A stretch of DNA of 64,000 nt from an uncultured Muribaculaceae bacterium. Lineage in GTDB: Bacteria; Bacteroidota; Bacteroidia; Bacteroidales; Muribaculaceae. A program made the translations under genes and the position numbers. Shown piece after piece: positions 8,442 through 16,876 of this stretch (positions are counted from its first letter, which is position 1; every line of letters begins with the position of its first letter). The notes under the pieces were generated by a model that saw only the letters and a list, made by a program, of their open reading frames with translations, was not told the DNA's origin and made no database searches. The DNA lies in NCBI GenBank assembly GCA_910579185.1, contig CAJTTG010000001.1, forward strand, positions 62,001 to 126,000. Direction: 5' to 3'.

Positions 8442-9398
8442 TCACGATTTTCTGAACTTGACCTGTTTGTTGGGGAAATCGAGCATTATGTCGAGATCAA
8501 ACATGTTGAACGGGTTCAGCGCATATTTCTCTTCGTCGTTGTCGTAGAAATATACTATGGTTTCTCCCTCGCGATTTCCTATTTTTACCCATGCGGAATC
8601 TTTTATCGCCGGATACTTGCCGCGAAGTGATTCAACGCTGTCGTTATGGCTTTTGTCGGGATAATCGGCATGTTCATTCTTCGGTCGTTTCACAAATGCC
8701 CGTTGAACTCCTGTGTCGAGGAAATACTCGTTGGTGTCATTGTCTACTGCAATGTCAACGTAATAGCGCATTCCGGGTGAGAAGTATTGGCTGATTGACA
8801 ATTTGGTGTGCATCTGTGCGCATACTTCAAAGCCCATGGGATCCTCGAAATAGATCGCGAGCAGTTTTTTACGGTTCAGATAAATGATCTTGAATTTTTC
8901 AAGAAAATCTATGCCGAGTGTCGAAAACCCGGTTTCCGATTTTTGGAAATCAACGTTGTGGAGAATGTTGAACGAATCGTAATTGCATGATTGTTGTAGA
9001 TTGCCGAGCGAATCCCGTTCTGAAGTCCATGTGTAGAGCGGAAGGGAAACGGTGTATCGTTCTGTGGTGAAACGGGTGTCGCCGATTCCATCACGCGACA
9101 TGAGGGGATAGAACGATTTTGTGGCTTTGAATCCCAGGGAGTCAAGGGTCTTGAGATCTTCTTCAGTGATAAAACTTGCGTCGCTGCCGGTATCTATTTT
9201 GAATGTCAGTCCCGGTCGGATTGTGAAAAATTGTGGCATTTCACTGATTGCAAGCTCTCCCAACTTGCCTGCCGGACGTTCCGCCGAAAGGTTGGTCTGT
9301 GATGTGCGTGTGCCGAGAAGAAAACTTATGGCAGCAGCTATGGCAACTACGATCGCCACTATTGTCCAGATTACCTTTTTCTTTGTCTTATCGCTCAT
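8442..9398 (-). CDS. membrane-anchored aspartic protease-like protein with two DTG motifs
   Basis: The 318-residue protein starts MSDKTKKKVIW at 9398. A longer in-frame start at 9455 would run through the promoter, so I rejected it. One membrane anchor lies at about residues 9-28, leaving the rest in the periplasm. Two aspartyl-protease signatures follow: DTG at 69-71 (FKIDTGSDASF) and a second DTG at 228-230 (YFLDTGVQRAFV), as expected for two retropepsin-like lobes in one chain. The second lobe has DTG but diverges after it. No neighbour suggests a substrate. Family assignment is by motif; proteolytic activity is inferred. Confidence 0.75.
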   Translation of the reverse strand: MSDKTKKKVIWTIVAIVVAIAAAISFLLGTRTSQTNLSAERPAGKLGELAISEMPQFFTIRPGLTFKIDTGSDASFITEEDLKTLDSLGFKATKSFYPLMSRDGIGDTRFTTERYTVSLPLYTWTSERDSLGNLQQSCNYDSFNILHNVDFQKSETGFSTLGIDFLEKFKIIYLNRKKLLAIYFEDPMGFEVCAQMHTKLSISQYFSPGMRYYVDIAVDNDTNEYFLDTGVQRAFVKRPKNEHADYPDKSHNDSVESLRGKYPAIKDSAWVKIGNREGETIVYFYDNDEEKYALNPFNMFDLDIMLDFPNKQVKFRKS

Positions 9399-9416
9399 AT
9401 TCTTGGTTTTTCCATT

Positions 9417-9449
9417 GCAAAGATAATGACACTTTTGTTGCAGATCAAG
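9417..9449 (-). promoter_or_regulatory. promoter of the two-DTG protease gene
   Basis: The minus strand reads CTTG (9449-9446), 20 bases, then TATCTTTGC (9425-9417). The -7 element is perfect and the -33 has one mismatch to TTTG. It lies about 20 bases before the ATG at 9398, which supports that start. Confidence 0.7.
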
Positions 9450-9546
9450 CAACACAACTTCATTGTAACAACTGTATCATTGAGGTTACGAACCTTGTTC
9501 ACGGCTGTTAAATTGCAGCCACACATTTGTTACATCCGGCGTCCGT

Positions 9547-9578
9547 TTTGCGTTTTGGATCTTAGATGCTAACTTTGC
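9547..9578 (+). promoter_or_regulatory. promoter of the HAD hydrolase gene
   Basis: TTTG at 9547-9550, a 19-base spacer and TAACTTTGC at 9570-9578 match the Bacteroidales consensus. The start codon follows 22 bases later at 9600. Confidence 0.78.
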
Positions 9579-9599
9579 GGATAAATAAATATAGTCGAT

Positions 9600-10238
9600 A
9601 TGAAATTTTACGGAGCTTTGTTTGATCTCGATGGGGTGTTGATTGACAGTGAATCCACATATACGCGTTTCTGGCAGGAGATAGATCGTATATATCCTAC
9701 CGGAATCGAGAATTATGCTATTGCAATCAAGGGCACTACTCTGCCTGAGATTATGAAGCACTACGATGATGAATCAGTGAAAAGCGATATCCTGCGTCGG
9801 ATCCACGATTTTCAGGAGTCCATGACCTATGAACTATATCCCGGAGTGGTAGGATTCCTGACAGAGTTGCGTGACCGCGGTATCCGTTCTGCTATCGTTA
9901 CCAGCAGCGACAACCGTAAGATGCAATTGCTGTTTGAGCAGTTACCGCAGTTAAAAGAGTTGGTCGATGTTGTCGTCGACGCATCGATGGTGACCCGTTC
10001 GAAACCGGATCCTGAAGGCTATTTGAAAGCGGCTGAGGCTATTGGATGCAATCCGGATGATTGCTTTGTGTTCGAGGACTCCATACAGGGCTTGAAGGCC
10101 GGAAATGCTTCTGGCGCTACTGTGATTGCCCTGGCCACAACGTATCCTCAGGAGCAATTAAAAGGAAAAGCCGCCAAAATAATTGGCGGCTTTGAAGATT
10201 TCAATGTTGATGATATGCTGGCTGTCAGCAGGCTTTGA
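9600..10238 (+). CDS. HAD-superfamily phosphatase / beta-phosphoglucomutase-like hydrolase
   Basis: The 212-residue protein has the HAD motifs in order: nucleophile D9 and acid D11 in FDLDGVLIDSES, the TSSD motif II near residue 101, a Lys in SKPDPEGYL, and FEDSIQGLKAG as the metal-binding motif IV. The small helical cap between motifs I and II is the type seen in beta-phosphoglucomutases and sugar-phosphate phosphatases. The exact substrate cannot be named. It has its own promoter upstream and overlaps the convergent nadC by 14 bases. Confidence 0.88.
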   Translation: MKFYGALFDLDGVLIDSESTYTRFWQEIDRIYPTGIENYAIAIKGTTLPEIMKHYDDESVKSDILRRIHDFQESMTYELYPGVVGFLTELRDRGIRSAIVTSSDNRKMQLLFEQLPQLKELVDVVVDASMVTRSKPDPEGYLKAAEAIGCNPDDCFVFEDSIQGLKAGNASGATVIALATTYPQEQLKGKAAKIIGGFEDFNVDDMLAVSRL

Positions 10239-11070
10239 AGCTCATGTCAAGGCCTTTGACGGAATGCGTCAATGCGCCTACTGAGATGAAGTCCACTCCA
10301 CATTCGCCATAAGCGCGTAGTGTGTCGAGTGTGATTCCGCCTGATGATTCAATCTCTGTGCGTCCGTTGATCAGTTCCACTGCTTCACGGGTACGTTCGG
10401 GAGTGAAGTTGTCAAGCATTATGCGGTCAACTCCGGCTTCGAGTGCCTGGTTTATTTCATCGGTGTTGCGTACCTCAACCTCTATTTTCAGGTCACGGCC
10501 GGTTTCCTTGCAATATTTTTTTGCCGCTGCCACAGCCTGAGGAATGCCTCCTGCGAAGTCAACGTGGTTGTCTTTGATCAGTATCATGTCGAACAGACCG
10601 ATGCGATGGTTGCTCCCACCTCCGATCCTGACTGCCTCTTTTTCAAGTATTCGCATGCCGGGAGTGGTTTTGCGAGTGTCAAGAACCTTGGTCTTGAGCC
10701 CTTCCAGACGCTGTTGATAACGATCGGTCATGGTGGCTATGCCGCTCATGCGCTGCATGATGTTGAGCATGATGCGCTCGGTCTGAAGCAATGATCGAAC
10801 GGGACCTTCAACAACAAATGCTATGTCGCCGGGTTTCACATGGGTTCCATCGTTGATCATTACGGTCATTTTTAGCGACGGATCAAATTTTTCGAATACC
10901 TTACGTGCTATCTCAACACCTGCGAGAATACCCTCTTCTTTCACGATTAACTGCTGCCGTCCGATTTCGTCAGCCGGGATTGTTGATAGAGTGGTATGGT
11001 CGCCGTCGCCGACATCTTCGGCAAAAGCCAATGTCAGCAGATCGTCGATCAGTTCATCTTTTGATTTCAT
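10225..11070 (-). CDS. nadC: nicotinate-nucleotide pyrophosphorylase (quinolinate phosphoribosyltransferase)
   Basis: NadC turns quinolinate and PRPP into nicotinate mononucleotide in de novo NAD synthesis. The start at 11070 (MKSKDELIDDLLTLAF) gives 281 residues; the in-frame ATG at 11172 is rejected because it would read back into rlmH. Family motifs are EDVGDGDHTT near the N-terminus, LDTRKTTPGMR, the RIGGGSNHRIGLFDMILIKDNH substrate loop and the ESSGGITLDTL barrel strand. nadA and nadB are not nearby. The upstream gap contains a 16-base palindrome over the -7 region. Confidence 0.96.
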   Translation of the reverse strand: MKSKDELIDDLLTLAFAEDVGDGDHTTLSTIPADEIGRQQLIVKEEGILAGVEIARKVFEKFDPSLKMTVMINDGTHVKPGDIAFVVEGPVRSLLQTERIMLNIMQRMSGIATMTDRYQQRLEGLKTKVLDTRKTTPGMRILEKEAVRIGGGSNHRIGLFDMILIKDNHVDFAGGIPQAVAAAKKYCKETGRDLKIEVEVRNTDEINQALEAGVDRIMLDNFTPERTREAVELINGRTEIESSGGITLDTLRAYGECGVDFISVGALTHSVKGLDMSFKAC

Positions 11071-11089
11071 TTTTATGCTGGTTTTGTTT

Positions 11090-11105
11090 ACTTTTGTACA
11101 AAAGT
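11090..11105. promoter_or_regulatory. 16-base perfect palindrome between nadC and rlmH
   Basis: ACTTTTGTACAAAAGT is a perfect palindrome in the 70-base gap between the divergent genes nadC and rlmH. On the minus strand it overlaps a TACTTTTG -7 element with a TTTG 22 bases further upstream, so a protein bound here would block nadC. It could be an operator, or the chance result of facing -7 elements. Confidence 0.4.
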
Positions 11106-11140
11106 ACAAAATTTGATTCTTAACTCCGCAAATTCGTCTC

Positions 11141-11614
11141 ATGAAAATAGTTCTTATGGCTGTAGGGCGCACGCAGTCCGATTATCTCGTCACGGGGATC
11201 GATAATTATATCAAGCGCATTGGCCGGTATATGCCGATGGAATTTAAAGTGATTCCGGATATCAAGGCGTCAAGATCGCTCAGCGAGGCTCAGCAGAAGG
11301 AGCAGGAGGGACGGCAGATGTTGGCGGCTTTGATGCCAGGCGATGTTGCTATATTGCTTGATGAGCGTGGCCGGCAGTACACATCGAGGGAATTTGCCGG
11401 GTTGGTCGACCGGTATGCTTTGCAGTCGGTAAAGCGGCTTGTCTTTATAATCGGGGGGCCGTATGGGTTTTCTAAGGAGGTCTATGATCGGGCCGATAGT
11501 CTGTTATCGCTTTCAAAGATGACGTTCTCGCACGAGATGGTGCGGCTTTTTTTCGTAGAGCAGATTTATCGGGCCATGACCATTTTGCGTGGTGAACCCT
11601 ATCATCACGATTGA
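11141..11614 (+). CDS. rlmH: 23S rRNA (pseudouridine1915-N3)-methyltransferase RlmH
   Basis: RlmH methylates pseudouridine 1915 in helix 69 of 23S rRNA on the assembled ribosome. The 157-residue protein matches the small SPOUT family in length and carries the SAM-binding knot motif FIIGGPYGF (around 103-110) and the C-terminal signature FSHEMVRLFFVEQIYRA, ending in GEPYHHD. It overlaps the convergent hemW by 10 bases. Confidence 0.97.
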   Translation: MKIVLMAVGRTQSDYLVTGIDNYIKRIGRYMPMEFKVIPDIKASRSLSEAQQKEQEGRQMLAALMPGDVAILLDERGRQYTSREFAGLVDRYALQSVKRLVFIIGGPYGFSKEVYDRADSLLSLSKMTFSHEMVRLFFVEQIYRAMTILRGEPYHHD

Positions 11615-12708
11615 AATAGATCGACAAGTACGCTGTCGGTCAGCAGCCATTTCGATTCCGGGATGATAAGCTTCTCTCCTATGGATTCCAGCATGCCGTG
11701 GGATATGTGTTTTTCAGCTTTATTCTTGATAATCACTGCTCTCTTTTCGCCGAACATGGTTCTGAATCGGTTCATGTCGAGACCTTCAGCCGTGCGCAGA
11801 CGTATAAGCAGATATTCGTCAATCCGTTCGTCCAATGTAAGATCTTCGATGATTACTTTGGATTTGTCGGCGGATAGATAGTCGCGGAGGTTTGATGGGT
11901 TGGCACGTCGCAATGAACCGTCGTAACTGTGAGCCGATGCTCCAAGCCCAAGATAGGGTGTGAGATCCCAATATGAAGAATTGTGGCGCGAATGAAATCC
12001 GGGAATAGAGTAATTGGAGATCTCGTAGTGGTTGAATCCACTCTCACGTGTCATCTCGCAGAGCATGACATACATCTGTTCGCCATCTTCTTCCGCCACT
12101 TCCGGCAGACGGCCGGCCTGTTTCATAGCCCAAAGTCGGGTGCCGGGTTCAAGCATGAGGCTGTAGGCCGAAAGATGCTCCGGCCGGAGGTTCAGAACGG
12201 ATGTCAGACTTTGTTTCCAGCTTTCGATTGTTTGTCCGGGAAGTCCATAGATAAGGTCAAGGCTCAGATTGTTTATGCCGGCATGGCGTAGACGCTCTAT
12301 GGCTTTTGATGTGTCGTAGGACGAATGCCGCCGTCCTATCGCTTTCAATTCCTGATCGTTCATTGTCTGCACGCCCATGCTCACGCGATTGACAGGCGAA
12401 TCGGCCAGGAATCGTGCAAATCGGTCGGTTACATCTTCCGGATTTACTTCAATGGTCATTTCCTCTGCGTGTTCAAGTGGAAGAAAATCGAATATCGCCT
12501 GCAAAGCTTTTTCCGGAAAGATGGATGGGGTGCCTCCGCCGAGATAGATGGTTCCGGGTGGCATGTCGATCTCGTTGTGCCGGAGATGGAATTCCCGTTT
12601 CAATGCTTCGGCATATCCCATCGGGTCAAATAGCTTGGGCGTTGAATAGAAATCGCAGTAAAAGCACTTTGAGTGACAGAATGGTATGTGGATGTAGATG
12701 CCGCTCAT
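11605..12708 (-). CDS. hemW: HemW-type radical SAM heme chaperone
   Basis: HemW proteins bind heme and deliver it to respiratory enzymes; older annotation calls them oxygen-independent coproporphyrinogen III oxidase. The 367-residue protein starts MSGIYIHIPFCHSKCFYCDF, with radical SAM cysteines C11, C15 and C18. The fourth position after this set is Phe, not the extra Cys of true HemN (CX3CX2CXC), which supports HemW. YLGGGTPS and EVNPEDVT are further family motifs. It follows the AddB-like gene by 5 bases. Confidence 0.93.
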   Translation of the reverse strand: MSGIYIHIPFCHSKCFYCDFYSTPKLFDPMGYAEALKREFHLRHNEIDMPPGTIYLGGGTPSIFPEKALQAIFDFLPLEHAEEMTIEVNPEDVTDRFARFLADSPVNRVSMGVQTMNDQELKAIGRRHSSYDTSKAIERLRHAGINNLSLDLIYGLPGQTIESWKQSLTSVLNLRPEHLSAYSLMLEPGTRLWAMKQAGRLPEVAEEDGEQMYVMLCEMTRESGFNHYEISNYSIPGFHSRHNSSYWDLTPYLGLGASAHSYDGSLRRANPSNLRDYLSADKSKVIIEDLTLDERIDEYLLIRLRTAEGLDMNRFRTMFGEKRAVIIKNKAEKHISHGMLESIGEKLIIPESKWLLTDSVLVDLFQS

Positions 12709-12713
12709 TGTGT

Positions 12714-15629
12714 TTATTCGCGTCCGCAGAGTGATTTGAACTGGCAGAAGCGGCAGTTGTGCTCGGCTGCCGTCTGTGTGAATTGAGTTTCCGGATCAAA
12801 GATCTCCGCGATCTTCCTGTAGAGTGCCTCAACGAATTCTTCTTTGAATTCATGGTAGTCACTGATTGGGCTGCGGTTTATTCTCAGAGGCTCAACTCCT
12901 TTTGCCGTTATATCGAGTATCTTGTAGATCAGCGGTTGTATAGGTTCGTCGGTTCCATGGAATGTATTGTAGGCGTGGCAATACATCATCAACTGCATTA
13001 TCGCCTTGGGTCTGTCGCTTAGATTGGTATTGAAAAATGAATCGACAGATGACGCCGACATCTTGTCGCCCCCCGTTTTGTAGTCAATGAATCGCAACTG
13101 GCCGTTCACGCGGTCAATCCGGTCAATGAACATGCGCAGGTTGATTGTGAGATCATCATTGATTTTCAATGGTTGGTGCTCCTCTTTTTCCGCGCTCACA
13201 AACGTGAAGGGGCATAGCTCCATATCAACTTTCAACATAGCCTTCAGTGCCGCGTGGATCACTTTGCCTATGACGAGGGTCTCGCCCAGTAGCGGTTGCA
13301 GGGCATTTTCTCCATCGAGTTTGTTGAACACGCTGTTGATCTCCCGTGTTATCATCCGTTCCAAGGCTGTATCTCCGGTTTTCAGATACTGTCCGAGCAT
13401 ATCCGAGGTTATTTCCACTGGTCTGTCGGGTGTCGGTTGGAATGATTGATATAGCTTCTGTGCCACATTATGCACTATCGTACCGTAGGTCGATGCGTCC
13501 ATGTAGTCGGTGATCTCGTCATCGGCTCGGTAGCCTTCCACGTATTGCAGGTAGAAGTTCAGGGAGCAGCCTATATAGGTGTTTATGGCCGAGGCTGATA
13601 GATTTTGTGGGCCTCCTTCGCGGAACTTGTCAAGCAATTTCAGAATCCGGTCATCCTTGGCCACGCTGATCGGCTCCGGCGTAAAGCGTTGGGCATTGTA
13701 GATCTTCAGTTCGTGTTTAAGGTTTTTTTCGCCGAAGAAATAGAGAAGTTGCGACAGATAACGTGACATTTCACTGCTCTTGCTGCCTCCAACGGTTCTT
13801 GCATCATAGATCAGCGTGACATTCTCCGCGCGTGAGATCAAGCGGTAGAAATAGTATGCGAATATGCTCTCCTGAAAGTCGATCGTGGCCATGCCGAATC
13901 CATAGCGGAGCGCGTCAGGGATAAAAGATCGGGAGTAGTGGCGTTGAGGAAACACGCGTTCGTTCATCGAGAGCATGATTATGTTCTTGAAGTCGAGTGC
14001 GCGAGTCTCGAGCACACCCATTATCTGGAGGCCGTGGAGCGGTTCGCCGATGAACCGCACTGTATCTGAATTGATGGCGCGTTCAACCAGCCGGAAGAAG
14101 GAGCTGTCGTTCATTGTTATGCCGAATCGTCGGGCCGCGTCAAAAAGTTCATCGGCAGCCATACGGTAGGACTCAACAAAATGCAGTTGCATTTTATCAT
14201 CGGCAGCGACGCTTTGTTCGAGAAAATCACACAGACGGGAGATATATTCATGTACCTCTTCCTGATTCGATCCGTCGGTTTGAGCCGAGAAAATCGGAGC
14301 GAGTGATGGAATTGTGTTATGTATTAACGTTGCCGGAATAGTGAAAAGTCGTTTTCGTCTGATCTCTGATTCCAGTGTGCGGCATCCGTCGGGATCAATG
14401 GATCTGATGGCTGTGGCCGATAGCAGTGTTTTTACGTCCTCATAGAAATATATGCGTTCGCCTCCACGCATTCTTGAACGAAGCTGTAGACTGATTATGT
14501 TGCGTATGAGTGATGACATCGGACTCAGGCGCATCGGAAATCCCATGGTGACGTTGATCGTGCCGATTGATTCCGGCACAGAATGTATCATCGGTATGAA
14601 AAGCGATTCATCGGGCAGGACTATCGCTGTGTCAATGGCGTTTTCAACATCTGCCACTGCTCCTTCTGATACCCATTGCTGCAATTGCTCTCCTGCGGCT
14701 TTGACTTGACCTATGTTGGACGGGACGCCGATTATACGGATCGACGGCATTGTACGGATCTGTTCTTCCGGCAGTGTGTGGAGCGAAGGGAATTCACGGA
14801 TATTCCGTTTCATGAATCTTGCTGCCCGGCTGTCGTCTATCTCAAATGCCGGCGAATTCATATCCCAATAGAAGTCGGCCATTCCCATGGCATGGAGTCG
14901 GGAGAAGATGCGGATCTCGGATGTTGACAGTACATTGAATCCAACGAAAATATATCGTGAATACTGGAGCTGGAAGTCTGATTCCGGCGAAAGCATGTCG
15001 CATGCATTCCTATATAGCATGCCCGATGTGGCAAGCCCGTTTTCTGTCAGTCGTTTCCTGTATGCGTGATATAATGGCTGGAGAACAGCCCAGAGTTTTA
15101 CAAATTTATCATGTCCGCTGGAATTGCCTTTCTTGTCGAGATGGTTCCAGAAGCGGTCTATTGAATCGGCTGTGCGGTCTTCTCCCCAATAACGGCGGAT
15201 AACGTCGAGCTGTTCCGGTGTGAGATAATTTGCCGATATTTCACGGAGTCTCTTTATATTGACAAAAAGAGCGTCGGCATCAACGAGATAGCGGTCCACA
15301 TCGTTGAAGTCGCTCACAAGCATCTCGCCCCAGAATGCAAACCGGTCAAAATCCACATCGACCTCCGGCAGGCGTCTGTATTCATCATAGAGAGTGAACA
15401 GTTGGTCATACCGGTTGGCTTCATTTAGAGTCGAGAATGATGCTGCGAAGTCAGTGATATTGGTGATCTGAGGCATGATGCCACCGCCAACTGCGTTTAT
15501 CTCCTGTTGCAGATAGTGAGTGAAGAATGCTGCGCTTCTCTTGTTGGGAAACACAAAACAATAATCGGGGAGTGCCGGACATTCTTCCCGGGCATACACT
15601 TCCGCCACTTGTTGCAGGAATGGTTTCAT
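12714..15629 (-). CDS. AddB-like PD-(D/E)XK nuclease with an iron-sulfur cluster motif
   Basis: The 971-residue protein resembles the B subunit of AddAB helicase-nucleases used for double-strand-break repair. The C-terminal nuclease domain has the FIDYKTGG catalytic motif and an iron-staple set of cysteines: one in the TYIGCSLNFYLQYVEGY helix and C959, C962 and C968 (CRFCQFKSLC) at the extreme C-terminus. The N-terminal half (FPNKRSAAFFTHYLQ) is the degenerate helicase-like part and I see no intact Walker A motif in it. No addA-like helicase gene is adjacent. Its start overlaps the holB stop by 4 bases. Confidence 0.85.
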   Translation of the reverse strand: MKPFLQQVAEVYAREECPALPDYCFVFPNKRSAAFFTHYLQQEINAVGGGIMPQITNITDFAASFSTLNEANRYDQLFTLYDEYRRLPEVDVDFDRFAFWGEMLVSDFNDVDRYLVDADALFVNIKRLREISANYLTPEQLDVIRRYWGEDRTADSIDRFWNHLDKKGNSSGHDKFVKLWAVLQPLYHAYRKRLTENGLATSGMLYRNACDMLSPESDFQLQYSRYIFVGFNVLSTSEIRIFSRLHAMGMADFYWDMNSPAFEIDDSRAARFMKRNIREFPSLHTLPEEQIRTMPSIRIIGVPSNIGQVKAAGEQLQQWVSEGAVADVENAIDTAIVLPDESLFIPMIHSVPESIGTINVTMGFPMRLSPMSSLIRNIISLQLRSRMRGGERIYFYEDVKTLLSATAIRSIDPDGCRTLESEIRRKRLFTIPATLIHNTIPSLAPIFSAQTDGSNQEEVHEYISRLCDFLEQSVAADDKMQLHFVESYRMAADELFDAARRFGITMNDSSFFRLVERAINSDTVRFIGEPLHGLQIMGVLETRALDFKNIIMLSMNERVFPQRHYSRSFIPDALRYGFGMATIDFQESIFAYYFYRLISRAENVTLIYDARTVGGSKSSEMSRYLSQLLYFFGEKNLKHELKIYNAQRFTPEPISVAKDDRILKLLDKFREGGPQNLSASAINTYIGCSLNFYLQYVEGYRADDEITDYMDASTYGTIVHNVAQKLYQSFQPTPDRPVEITSDMLGQYLKTGDTALERMITREINSVFNKLDGENALQPLLGETLVIGKVIHAALKAMLKVDMELCPFTFVSAEKEEHQPLKINDDLTINLRMFIDRIDRVNGQLRFIDYKTGGDKMSASSVDSFFNTNLSDRPKAIMQLMMYCHAYNTFHGTDEPIQPLIYKILDITAKGVEPLRINRSPISDYHEFKEEFVEALYRKIAEIFDPETQFTQTAAEHNCRFCQFKSLCGRE

Positions 15630-16759
15630 TTTTTTATCAGCAGCATTATTGTTTTGATCGCCACATCGAAGTTGACAATCTTTCCGTTGGCATTTCCGGC
15701 TATATCTGTTTGAGCTCGGTTGAAGGTGGAGATTATTTTCTCAACATTGGCTTCATTGATGAAACGTGAGAATTTTGTTGAAAATTGTTCTTCAGTGCCC
15801 GTCATGTAGGTAAGTTCCGGGATATGGAAGTTGTAGATGAAATTCTCCCGGATCATTCTCATGGCATAATCATAGAATCTGATCTCACGTTCGCGACCTA
15901 TGCCGGCCAGTTCGTCGGCCCAGTCCCGCAGGGCTTTGACGTTGCGTTGATAAGCCAGACGCATCAGCCTGACAAATAAATCGAAAAACTCGGCGGTTTC
16001 CTTAGTCTCATTCAAAGCTTGCATCGCACGCGTGGCGTTTCCCTCGGCAATATGGGCTATTGCCATGGCGTCTGCTTCTGAAATGTCGAAATTTGAGGTC
16101 AGATAATTGGCTATAGTGGCATCCGGCAGCCGTTTCAGTTCGATGCGTTGAACACGGGAATATATCGTGGGAAGTATTTCTCTGGGTTGGTCACTGACCA
16201 TGATGAAGATTGTGTCGTCGTAGGGCTCTTCTATCATTTTCAGCATTTTGTTGGCGGCTTCCTCGTTCATTTTTTCAGGCAACCACCAGATGACAATCTT
16301 ATAGCGTGACACGTGGCTCGTGAAGGCCAACCGGTGGAGCAGAGCGGAACTTTCGGTCACGTATGTCTGTGGCTGACCGTTTTTTTTGCCGAACGAGTTG
16401 GCCCATTGCTGGAAATCCATATAAAGCCTGTTGCCCAGGTATTCAACCCATTGATCACGGAAATCATCGGAAATAGGCGCACTGTTCATGCCGTCCAGCT
16501 TGACCACCGGAAACACGTACTGCACATCGATGTGATTCATTGACTGATGTAGCATGCAGGATTGGCATGTTCCGCACGGGTCTCCGTTGCTGTCGGGGTG
16601 ATCGCATTGGATATATTGTGCAAAAGCTCTGGCGAGAGCCATCTTGCCTATGCCGGATGGCCCTTCAAGTAGAATCGCATGTGGCAACCTGTCGGTCTGA
16701 GCCATGCGGCGCATGCGTTCTTTGGCAGTGTCATGCCCTGGTATTTCGCTGAATTTCAC
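15626..16759 (-). CDS. holB: DNA polymerase III subunit delta' (clamp-loader AAA+ protein)
   Basis: The 377-residue protein is a clamp-loader ATPase-like subunit. It shows a Walker A sequence, EGPSGIGKMAL (32-42), a zinc-binding set of four cysteines (C52, C62, C65, C68), the NKMLKMIEEP motif and a sensor-like DQPREILPTIYSRVQR. These fit delta' rather than the larger gamma/tau subunit, which would carry a C-terminal extension. It overlaps the AddB-like gene by 4 bases (ATGA), linking replication and repair genes in one transcript. Confidence 0.9.
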   Translation of the reverse strand: MKFSEIPGHDTAKERMRRMAQTDRLPHAILLEGPSGIGKMALARAFAQYIQCDHPDSNGDPCGTCQSCMLHQSMNHIDVQYVFPVVKLDGMNSAPISDDFRDQWVEYLGNRLYMDFQQWANSFGKKNGQPQTYVTESSALLHRLAFTSHVSRYKIVIWWLPEKMNEEAANKMLKMIEEPYDDTIFIMVSDQPREILPTIYSRVQRIELKRLPDATIANYLTSNFDISEADAMAIAHIAEGNATRAMQALNETKETAEFFDLFVRLMRLAYQRNVKALRDWADELAGIGREREIRFYDYAMRMIRENFIYNFHIPELTYMTGTEEQFSTKFSRFINEANVEKIISTFNRAQTDIAGNANGKIVNFDVAIKTIMLLIKK

Positions 16760-16824
16760 TCTATTTTCCTTTTGGATTTTGTCAACAACAAATTTACCAT
16801 TTTATCGGCATATTTCAAACAAGC

Positions 16825-16858
16825 GGCGGCGCATTTCTTTCTGGGGAAATGCGCCGCC
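16825..16858 (-). terminator. terminator of the etf/acyl-CoA dehydrogenase operon
   Basis: A perfect 13-base-pair stem (16825-16837 with 16846-16858) with an 8-base loop lies 19 bases after the acyl-CoA dehydrogenase stop. The minus-strand 3' flank GCTTGTTTG is only moderately T-rich. Confidence 0.75.
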
Positions 16859-16876
16859 GGTTATATAGTGAGATTA

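Noticed and set aside
9399..9455. Longer start for the two-DTG protease
   Set aside because: It would run through the -7 element of the gene's own promoter and precedes the natural membrane anchor.
11071..11172. Longer start for nadC
   Set aside because: It overlaps the divergent rlmH start and covers the promoter region.
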